Shown in pieces: positions 1-5,181 of a stretch of 5,181 nucleotides of DNA. The stretch is taken from assembly GCA_024225875.1 (NCBI GenBank), contig JAAEMD010000482.1, forward strand, positions 1 to 5,181, given 5' to 3'. Both the position numbers and the translations under genes were made by a program. Position 1 is the first letter of the stretch. The number at the start of each line of letters is the position of its first letter. The stretch comes from a bacterium. Its GTDB lineage: Bacteria > Margulisbacteria > Marinamargulisbacteria > JAAEMD01. The notes beneath the pieces are model-generated. The model was not told the DNA's origin and did not search any database. It saw nothing but the letters and a program-made list of their open reading frames with translations.

Positions 1-18
1 GCTCTTCTGGCTGCTTAG
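1..18 (+). other. Possible 3' end of a convergent plus-strand gene
   Basis: The first bases are richer in GC than the following AT-rich spacer. They read in frame 1 as A-L-L-A-A followed by TAG at 16-18; another frame stays open to TAA at 32-34. Either could be the tail of a gene entering from outside. The evidence is only composition over a very short stretch. Confidence 0.15.
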
Positions 19-45
19 GATAGATAAGCTCTAAAATAAATTAAT

Positions 46-64
46 AACTTAGAACTTAGAACTA
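46..64. repeat. Short tandem repeat of AACTTAG
   Basis: Two perfect units of AACTTAG (46-52, 53-59) are followed by a partial third unit (AACTA, 60-64). They lie between two complementary 8-base arms, ATAAATTA (36-43) and TAATTTAT (63-70), that could pair around a 19-base loop. The AT-only stem is weak and no T tract follows, so I do not call a terminator for the 376-residue gene here. Confidence 0.5.
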
Positions 65-97
65 ATTTATCAACACTATTGTGGGCCAGTTTATATT

Positions 98-1228
98 TTA
101 TAGTTCAAAAGCTCGCCTCCTGTTTTTGATGTTACGGATTATGCAAGCTAAATCAACAAAGTCGATCTCAAATATACTGTATGTAACTTTTAGGAAATTC
201 GTCATATTGGCTAAACCTAAAATTGTATCATTAAATAAATATTCCTTTTCTTTTTCTTTTATCTGGAACACTTTAGAGTTATTTATTCTGTATAAATAAA
301 GTAGATAACTACCGTCATCTGCAGTCCTTAAATTAAGACAACCCAGACTACCTTTAGTTTTTGTGGACATATTTTTTCCAAAGAGAGACATTGACGTTGA
401 AGAAAAAACAAGATTATTATATTTTTGTTCAAGGTTTAGATTAATTCTGTCAACAATATTATTATTATTATTTCTTGTTGCCTCTGAACCAAATATACAT
501 TTAAATAAAAATTTAGGGACATTAAAAAATTGAAATATATTTAATACATGTCCTTTGAGTGAAGCATGTTTTTTTGAATCAGCACCCCTTTTCAGGGCTG
601 ATAAAGTTAGTGTATTTATAAGATTAATACACATTACTATGCTAATTTCAGTTTTATCAGTATTCATATTAATATCTGTACTCTGTTTGTTTAAACATTT
701 ATTAATAGTTAATCCCCTGTTATTATCATAATATTTGTCTGCTTTTTTATTATTGTTTGATAATCCTTGTAACATCCTTGATTTCTTGATTATTGTAGAT
801 AGTTCTTCTTTATTGTAGTAACTGCATATACTGAATAATGCTTTAGATAAATCAGTGCTGTAACCTAAGTCTTCAGCCTTGAATTTAAAATCAAGCAGCA
901 GTTCTTGACCCGGCATCTTAAAGGCGATATCCAGGGTTACTATTGGATTAGTTTGATGAGTTGATTGTTCCAATTTCTGAATTGCTTTACTCCATGCTAA
1001 CAAGTCTTCATTTATGATGATCACAATATCCATGTATTTTTTTATCTGTTTAATTATATCTACAGGAACTAAAGTAATATCCAGCTTGCGTATCAAACCC
1101 TGTATTAAAGTATCCCTTTGTTGATAACGGCTCTGGTTGAATCTATCGATTTGAGGAGTAAAATCATGGGTGGAAGTTATTTCAGTTTTTTTTTGTAAAT
1201 TTTTATTCAAAGAAATTATTTTATACAT
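98..1228 (-). CDS. Hypothetical protein of 376 residues, no recognised family
   Basis: I do not recognise this protein. The frame is open for 376 codons in AT-rich DNA where stops should be frequent, which supports real coding. The ATG at 1226-1228 follows GGTGA with a 4-base spacer, and an in-frame TAA at 1256-1258 closes the frame upstream; the stop is TAA at 98-100. No signal peptide or clear membrane segment is visible, so a cytoplasmic protein is inferred. It is rich in Asn, Lys, Ile and Leu. Residues 157-170 are a low-complexity Asn/Lys/Asp/Tyr linker that may separate two folded parts (about 1-155 and 190-376). Residues 253-257 are five asparagines encoded by five identical AAT codons. 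The C-terminus is basic (RNIKNRRR, 365-372). Six scattered cysteines (135, 178, 200, 244, 297, 362) form no metal-binding pattern. It lies about 350 bases downstream of nifJ on the same strand, past a terminator, so co-transcription is unlikely. Lower GC than nifJ hints at different ancestry or weak constraint. Existence is fairly sure; function is unknown. Confidence 0.75.
   Translation of the reverse strand: MYKIISLNKNLQKKTEITSTHDFTPQIDRFNQSRYQQRDTLIQGLIRKLDITLVPVDIIKQIKKYMDIVIIINEDLLAWSKAIQKLEQSTHQTNPIVTLDIAFKMPGQELLLDFKFKAEDLGYSTDLSKALFSICSYYNKEELSTIIKKSRMLQGLSNNNKKADKYYDNNRGLTINKCLNKQSTDINMNTDKTEISIVMCINLINTLTLSALKRGADSKKHASLKGHVLNIFQFFNVPKFLFKCIFGSEATRNNNNNIVDRINLNLEQKYNNLVFSSTSMSLFGKNMSTKTKGSLGCLNLRTADDGSYLLYLYRINNSKVFQIKEKEKEYLFNDTILGLANMTNFLKVTYSIFEIDFVDLACIIRNIKNRRRAFEL
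458..472. repeat. Trinucleotide microsatellite (ATT)5 inside the 376-residue gene
   Basis: Five uninterrupted ATT units read as five AAT codons on the coding strand, giving Asn253-Asn257. Slippage here would add or remove whole asparagines without breaking the frame, so it would change length and not expression. Confidence 0.85.
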
Positions 1229-1232
1229 AATA

Positions 1233-1237
1233 TCACC
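1233..1237 (-). promoter_or_regulatory. Ribosome binding site of the 376-residue gene (GGTGA)
   Basis: GGTGA on the minus strand ends 4 bases before the ATG at 1228. It pairs with the anti-Shine-Dalgarno core of 16S rRNA and supports this start, though it is weaker and closer than the site of nifJ. An AAAGG further upstream is too distant to serve this ATG. Confidence 0.55.
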
Positions 1238-1278
1238 ATTAAACAGCCTTTCTATTTATCATTTATATCAATTAATTT

Positions 1279-1307
1279 ATTATGCATACCATTTTTTCAG
1301 CTGACAC
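1279..1307 (-). promoter_or_regulatory. Candidate sigma-70 promoter for the 376-residue gene
   Basis: On the minus strand GTGTCA (1302-1307, 4 of 6 matches to TTGACA) is followed after 17 bases by CATAAT (1279-1284, 5 of 6 matches to TATAAT). Transcription would start near 1272, leaving a leader of about 44 bases. A promoter is expected here because the terminator after nifJ isolates this gene. A weaker alternative, AGGACA (1337-1342), 17 bases, TATACA (1314-1319), lies just upstream. Confidence 0.35.
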
Positions 1308-1381
1308 GATTTATGTATAGCTGGTACAAATTGAACTGTCCTGAAAACAATTCAGCAAATCGCAGATCTTAGCAAATGACG

Positions 1382-1393
1382 ACTGGTACCAGT
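1382..1393. repeat. Perfect 12-bp palindrome ACTGGTACCAGT beside a T5A8 tract
   Basis: ACTGGTACCAGT is perfectly self-complementary and more GC-rich than the DNA around it. One base later comes T5A8 (1395-1407), a likely bent tract. A dimeric regulator could bind such a site, but it lies about 75 bases upstream of the best candidate promoter for the downstream gene. As RNA it would form only a 4-bp stem, too weak for a terminator. The core CTGGTAC recurs at 1321-1327. Confidence 0.5.
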
Positions 1394-1474
1394 GTTTTTA
1401 AAAAAAAGCCTTATGTTCCAAAGAGAATTTATAGCAAATCAGCTTTAAGGAGATGTTGCTAAAGAGGTTGTTTC

Positions 1475-1529
1475 TGTAAAAACATGTCAAAAGCTAATGA
1501 TGTGTTAAATTGTAAAAAACAGTATGTCA
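1475..1529. repeat. Imperfect direct repeat downstream of the nifJ terminator
   Basis: On the plus strand TGTAAAAACATGTCA (1475-1489) and TGTAAAAAACAGTATGTCA (1511-1529) share both ends and differ by one A in the run and a three-base insertion. The second copy overlaps the terminator's T tract (read on the minus strand) and the foot of the hairpin. A short duplication is the simplest explanation. Confidence 0.45.
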
Positions 1530-1566
1530 CTAAGAACCACCGTGATGAGAGGTGGTTCTTAGTAAC
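1514..1566 (-). terminator. Factor-independent terminator of nifJ
   Basis: A perfect 13-bp inverted repeat, ACTAAGAACCACC (1529-1541) and GGTGGTTCTTAGT (1551-1563), encloses a 9-base loop (1542-1550). After a C/A mismatch the stem gains two more pairs (1526-1527 with 1565-1566). The hairpin begins 10 bases after the nifJ stop codon. On the minus strand a run of six T (1514-1519) follows, but 6 to 9 bases after the stem rather than directly, so release may be less abrupt than at a classic site. On the plus strand the T-rich stretch starts more than 20 bases away, so this serves mainly minus-strand transcription. It would also protect the nifJ mRNA 3' end. Confidence 0.85.
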
Positions 1567-1576
1567 TGATTTAAAA

Positions 1577-4500
1577 CTAGCTGACCTTTATTTTTTCTTT
1601 TACTTCGCTGCTGGAAAAATCAATATCTGCCATTCTTTTATAAGAAGCATATCTCCACTTAGCATCTTCTTCTGCCTTCTGGAATAGCACTTCTGCTTCT
1701 TTTGGAAAGGTTTTCTGTAAAGAAGTGTACCTTACTTCCTTTTTGAGAAAGTTCTGAAAATTTTCCCAGGCTGGTTCTCTGGAGTCAATAATAAAAGGGT
1801 TTTTACCTTCTTTTTCCAGTTGAGGGTTATATCTATACAGATGCCAGTATCCTGCTTCAACAGCATCTTTCATTTGAGCTTGAGCCTTACCCATTCCACC
1901 TTTAATACCATGGCTTATACAGGGAGAGTAGGCTATTATCAGCGAAGGACCAGGGTAAGCTTCTGCTTCTTTTATTGCTTTAAAGTACTGAGCTTGATTT
2001 GCACCCATTGCAACCTGTGCGACATAAACGTAGCCATAAGAAATTGCCATCATCCCAAGATCTTTTTTTCTTATCTTCATTCCTGAAGCAGCAAATTTGG
2101 CAACAGCACCTACAGGAGTAGCTTTAGATGCCTGTCCACCAGTATTGGAGTAGATCTCAGTATCCATAACAAGCAGGTTAACATCTTCCCCGGAAGCAAT
2201 AACATGATCAAGGCCACCGTACCCTATATCATAGGCCCATCCGTCTCCACCAATTATCCAGACTGATTTCTTAATAAGAAAATGTTCCAGTTTAAGAATT
2301 TCATCTACAACTGAGTGATTTTCATTTTTAAGTGCATCAATCACTTTTTTTGAAGCTGCCTTAGACCCTTCTGCATTATCTTTATTTGCAATCCAGTCTG
2401 TAAAAGCTGCTTTGGTTTCGGAAGATACACTGTCCAGAGATTCTTCCATTATACGTGCAATACGCTTTCTAAGCTGATCAACCCCTATAGCCATACCATA
2501 ACCATACTCTGCGTTATCTTCAAAAAGTGAATTGGCCCAGGCAGGTCCATGACCATACTCATTTATACAATACGGAGTAGCTGGCGCTGACCCACCATAT
2601 ATTGAAGAACAGCCGGTAGCATTTGCAATCATCATTCTATCACCGAAAAGCTGAGTAACAGCTTTTATATACGGCGTTTCACCACAACCAGCACAAGCAC
2701 CGGAAAATTCAAATAGAGGTTGTGCAAACTGACTGTTTTTAACAGATTTTTCCTTTGGCAGTACATTTTCTTTATAACCAACTTTATTATGCATATATGA
2801 CCAGGACTCTGCCTGCTTCACTTGAGTTTCAAGCAGTTTCATAACTAATGACTTTTCTTTTGAAGGACAAATATCAGCACAATTTCCACAACCAGTACAG
2901 TCAAGAGGTGTGACCTGTATACAGAATTTATATTCTTTTAAATTAGCTTTACCTTCACAGATTTTAGTACATTCAGGAGCAGCCGCTGCCTCTGCATCAG
3001 TTAACAGAAAAGGCCTGATTGCTGCGTGAGGGCAAACATAAGCACATTGATTACACTGAATACAGTTTTCAGGTATCCAGGAAGGAACATTAACTGCAAT
3101 ACCACGCTTTTCATACGCTGTTGTTCCAGCAGGAAAAGTTCCGTCTTCCCTGCCGGTAAAAGTACTTACTGGCAGATTATCTCCAATTTGAGCATTCATA
3201 GGCACAACAACATTTTTGATAAAATCCGGTGCTTTTTCATCAACTTTTGGTTTAAATTCAGAGTTAAGATTTTTCCACTCCTGCGGAACAGTTACTTTTA
3301 AAATATTATGTCCACCTGCATCTACTGCTGAATAGTTCATATCAACTACTTTTTCACCTTTATTCCCGTAAGATTTAACTATGGCTTTTTTCATCTCGTC
3401 TACAGCTGTGTCATAAGAAATAACCTCACTTATTTTAAAGAAAGCAGACTGCATAATAGTATTAGTTCTGTTACCAAGACCAATTTCTTCAGCAATTGTT
3501 GTAGCATTTATTATATAGAAATTAATATCATTCTCTGCAAGATAGTACTTCATATTATCCGGCAGTCTTTTTTTTGTCTCTTCTTCATCCCAGATACTGT
3601 TTAAAAGGAATGCCCCTCCTTTTTTAAGACCATTAAGAACATCATACTGATTTATGTAAGCAGGAACATGACAGGCCACAAAATCAGGAGAATTAACTAA
3701 ATATGGAGACCTGATGGGAAGATCTCCAAAACGCAGATGAGAAGCTGTAAAGCCACCGGATTTTTTAGAATCGTATGCAAAATATGCCTGGCAGTACTTA
3801 TCCGTTGTGTCCCCTATTATCTTAATAGAGTTTTTATTTGCACTTACTGTACCATCTGATCCTAAACCATAGAATTTCGCAGCGAAATTCCCTTCAGGAG
3901 CAATATTTACTGCCGGTAAAATCGGGAGCGATGTAAATGTAACGTCATCAACAATACCAATAGTAAATCCATTTTTCGGTTCATTCATACTAAGATTATT
4001 ATAAACTGAAATAATGTGAACCGGGGTTGTATCTTTTGAGCTTAATCCATATCTGCCGCCAATAATTAACGGTTCATTTTCTTTTCCATAGAAAAGATCT
4101 TTGACATCAAGATAAAGAGGCTCCCCATTTGCACCAGGCTCTTTAGTTCTATCAAGTACAGCTATTCTTTTTACAGAAGCAGGCATAACATTGAAGAAGT
4201 ACTTAGCTGAAAAAGGTCTGTACAGGTGGACAGTAATAAGTCCTGCCTTTTCGCCTTTTGCAGATTTATAGTCTATAACTTCTTTTATGGTTTCTGTTAT
4301 TGAACCCATTGCAATAATAATATCTTCTGCATCTTTATCACCATAGTAAGTGAATGGATGGTATTCTCTTCCAGTCATTTTTGTAATTTCCTGCATATAG
4401 TTTTCAACAATATCAGGAACTGCATCATAAAATTTATTTGAAGCTTCTCTTGCCTGAAAATAAATATCCGGGTTCTGGGCAGTGCCTCTTGTTACAGGAT

Positions 4501-5140
4501 TTTCCGGGTTAAGTGAATTATCCCTGTATTCCTGTAACGCTTTTTTATCTAATAAAGGCTCCAGATCCTCATTTTCAAAGTATTCTACTTTTTGAATTTC
4601 ATGTGATGTTCTGAATCCATCAAAGAAATGCAGAAATGGTATTCTTGATTTAATTGCTGCCAGATGAGCAATACCAGCTATATCCATAATCTCCTGAACA
4701 CTACTGGTAGCCAGCATTGCAAAACCTGTCTGCCTGGAACTCATAACATCACTGTGGTCACCGAATATTGAAAGTGCCTGTGCAGCAAGGCTTCTTGCCG
4801 ATACATGGAAAACACCAGGTAACAGCTCTCCGGATATTTTATACATGTTAGGGATCATAAGTAACAAACCCTGAGAAGCCGTAAATGTCGATGTTAAAGC
4901 ACCTGCCTGAAGTGAGCCATGTACAGCACCTGCTGCTCCGGCTTCAGACTGCATTTCCGATACCAGGACAGTTTCTCCAAATATATTTTTTCTCCCTGTA
5001 GCAGACCACTGATCTATATTTTCAGCCATATTTGACGAAGGTGTTATAGGGTATATAGCAGCAACTTCACTAAACATATAAGCTACATGTGCTGCAGCAT
5101 GATTTCCATCACAAGTTATAAATTTATTTTTTTTTGACAT
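1577..5140 (-). CDS. nifJ: Pyruvate:ferredoxin (flavodoxin) oxidoreductase, single-chain, complete
   Basis: This cytoplasmic enzyme oxidatively decarboxylates pyruvate with CoA to acetyl-CoA and CO2, passing electrons to ferredoxin or flavodoxin (EC 1.2.7.1). The 1187 residues show the full family order. The N-terminal domain has YPITPSS (30-36) and SARSLA (114-119). A middle region includes GGFTASHLRFGDLPIRSPYL (462-481). The ferredoxin domain binds two 4Fe-4S clusters through C693/C696/C699/C703 and C748/C751/C754/C758. The C-terminal thiamine diphosphate domain carries GGDGWAYDIGYGG (964-976) and DTEIYSNTGGQ (993-1003). Proximal-cluster cysteines are C816, C819, C844 and C1074, matching the Desulfocurvibacter (Desulfovibrio) africanus enzyme (C812, C815, C840, C1071, from memory) with a small constant offset. 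By that offset D966, T994 and I996 should hold Mg2+. The protein is about 45 residues shorter than the 1232-residue D. africanus enzyme and so lacks most of its C-terminal domain VII. Extra cysteines C724, C728 and C740 lie between the ferredoxin motifs. The ATG at 5138-5140 is supported by AAGGAG 8 bases upstream; the stop is TAG. A terminator follows directly. Identification is very secure; use in fermentation rather than nitrogen fixation is inferred, as no nif genes are seen. Confidence 0.98.
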   Translation of the reverse strand: MSKKNKFITCDGNHAAAHVAYMFSEVAAIYPITPSSNMAENIDQWSATGRKNIFGETVLVSEMQSEAGAAGAVHGSLQAGALTSTFTASQGLLLMIPNMYKISGELLPGVFHVSARSLAAQALSIFGDHSDVMSSRQTGFAMLATSSVQEIMDIAGIAHLAAIKSRIPFLHFFDGFRTSHEIQKVEYFENEDLEPLLDKKALQEYRDNSLNPENPVTRGTAQNPDIYFQAREASNKFYDAVPDIVENYMQEITKMTGREYHPFTYYGDKDAEDIIIAMGSITETIKEVIDYKSAKGEKAGLITVHLYRPFSAKYFFNVMPASVKRIAVLDRTKEPGANGEPLYLDVKDLFYGKENEPLIIGGRYGLSSKDTTPVHIISVYNNLSMNEPKNGFTIGIVDDVTFTSLPILPAVNIAPEGNFAAKFYGLGSDGTVSANKNSIKIIGDTTDKYCQAYFAYDSKKSGGFTASHLRFGDLPIRSPYLVNSPDFVACHVPAYINQYDVLNGLKKGGAFLLNSIWDEEETKKRLPDNMKYYLAENDINFYIINATTIAEEIGLGNRTNTIMQSAFFKISEVISYDTAVDEMKKAIVKSYGNKGEKVVDMNYSAVDAGGHNILKVTVPQEWKNLNSEFKPKVDEKAPDFIKNVVVPMNAQIGDNLPVSTFTGREDGTFPAGTTAYEKRGIAVNVPSWIPENCIQCNQCAYVCPHAAIRPFLLTDAEAAAAPECTKICEGKANLKEYKFCIQVTPLDCTGCGNCADICPSKEKSLVMKLLETQVKQAESWSYMHNKVGYKENVLPKEKSVKNSQFAQPLFEFSGACAGCGETPYIKAVTQLFGDRMMIANATGCSSIYGGSAPATPYCINEYGHGPAWANSLFEDNAEYGYGMAIGVDQLRKRIARIMEESLDSVSSETKAAFTDWIANKDNAEGSKAASKKVIDALKNENHSVVDEILKLEHFLIKKSVWIIGGDGWAYDIGYGGLDHVIASGEDVNLLVMDTEIYSNTGGQASKATPVGAVAKFAASGMKIRKKDLGMMAISYGYVYVAQVAMGANQAQYFKAIKEAEAYPGPSLIIAYSPCISHGIKGGMGKAQAQMKDAVEAGYWHLYRYNPQLEKEGKNPFIIDSREPAWENFQNFLKKEVRYTSLQKTFPKEAEVLFQKAEEDAKWRYASYKRMADIDFSSSEVKEKIKVS

Positions 5141-5148
5141 TTTTATTA

Positions 5149-5154
5149 CTCCTT
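5149..5154 (-). promoter_or_regulatory. Ribosome binding site of nifJ (AAGGAG)
   Basis: AAGGAG on the minus strand sits 8 bases before the ATG at 5140. It is a near-consensus Shine-Dalgarno sequence at ideal spacing and fixes the start codon. It directly follows a T7AA stretch in the leader. Confidence 0.9.
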
Positions 5155-5170
5155 AAAAAAATTAGTTTTA

Positions 5171-5176
5171 ATAATA
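5171..5176 (-). promoter_or_regulatory. Possible -10 element for nifJ
   Basis: TATTAT on the minus strand matches the sigma-70 -10 consensus at 5 of 6 positions. It would give a leader of about 24 bases before the ATG, leaving room for the ribosome binding site. The matching -35 element would lie beyond the window edge and cannot be checked. In DNA this AT-rich such a match can arise by chance. Confidence 0.25.
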
Positions 5177-5181
5177 GATTA

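Larger units (their letters stand above)
1229..1576. other. Intergenic region between nifJ and the 376-residue gene
   Basis: This 348-base stretch holds the nifJ terminator at its high end and the candidate promoter and ribosome binding site of the next gene at its low end. Between them (about 1310-1510) I see no credible coding sequence, tRNA or riboswitch fold. It does contain a 12-bp palindrome (1382-1393) next to a T5A8 tract, three copies of AGCAAAT (1354, 1371, 1433), two copies of CTGGTAC (1321, 1383) and an imperfect direct repeat near the terminator. It could carry an operator or a small RNA, but nothing proves either. Confidence 0.6.

Noticed and set aside
81..299. Plus-strand open frame of 72 codons
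   Set aside because: It lies antisense within the end of the 376-residue gene and has no ribosome binding site; it is most likely a shadow.
1447..1479. AAGGAG followed by an 8-codon frame (MLLKRLFL) on the plus strand
   Set aside because: The Shine-Dalgarno sequence abuts the ATG with no spacer, which would not allow normal initiation, and no plus-strand promoter is evident. The surrounding 6-bp TAGCAA/TTGCTA stem (1432-1437, 1456-1461) is too short to mean much.
1494..1513. TTGACA on the minus strand near 1484-1491 as a promoter -35
   Set aside because: The -35 match is perfect, but no acceptable -10 hexamer lies 16 to 19 bases downstream.
1229..1576. tRNA, riboswitch, CRISPR array or insertion sequence ends
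   Set aside because: No cloverleaf, conserved riboswitch core, regularly spaced repeats or terminal inverted repeats with target duplications were seen.
1484..1687. Plus-strand open frame of 67 codons
   Set aside because: It runs through the nifJ terminator hairpin and antisense into nifJ; the nearest purine-rich run (AAAGAGG, 1461-1467) is too far from its ATG.
1820..2086. Plus-strand open frame of 88 codons
   Set aside because: It is fully antisense to the conserved thiamine diphosphate domain of nifJ, with no family resemblance.
3026..3301. Plus-strand open frame of 91 codons
   Set aside because: It is antisense to the ferredoxin domain region of nifJ, with no recognisable product.
1577..5140. 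nifJ as evidence of nitrogen fixation
   Set aside because: The family is widespread in fermentative anaerobes, and nothing else in the window relates to nitrogenase.

Overview
The window is a low-GC bacterial segment with two codirectional genes on the minus strand. Reading in the direction of transcription (high to low coordinates), it holds a complete single-chain pyruvate:ferredoxin/flavodoxin oxidoreductase gene (nifJ/por type, 5140 to 1577), a strong factor-independent terminator, an intergenic stretch of about 350 bases, and a 376-codon gene of unknown function (1228 to 98). About 97 bases without a convincing gene follow, up to the window edge.

The oxidoreductase points to an anaerobic or microaerophilic bacterium that ferments or interconverts pyruvate and acetyl-CoA with low-potential ferredoxin or flavodoxin. 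Every cofactor-binding signature of the family is present, including thiamine diphosphate sites, two ferredoxin-type 4Fe-4S clusters and the proximal cluster. The N-terminal sequence is of a type I associate with Bacteroidetes, Spirochaetes and related anaerobes. The clear Shine-Dalgarno sequence (AAGGAG, 8-base spacer) argues somewhat against Bacteroidetes. I cannot name the phylum with confidence.

nifJ appears monocistronic at its 3' side: a 13-bp perfect hairpin with a T tract lies just after its stop codon. The gene downstream therefore probably has its own promoter, and a candidate is proposed at 1279-1307. That gene is clearly more AT-rich than nifJ. Lines of 60 bases counted by hand run from about 20 to 43% GC, mostly low, against about 42-47% in two nifJ lines. 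It contains a run of five AAT codons and resembles no family I recognise, so it could be lineage-specific or acquired DNA.

I looked for a hidden system (CRISPR, retron-like RNA, toxin-antitoxin, insertion sequence ends, riboswitch) and found no convincing sign of one. The items worth a second look are the orphan gene, small repeats and a palindrome in the intergenic region, and an A9 tract in codons 2-5 of nifJ.
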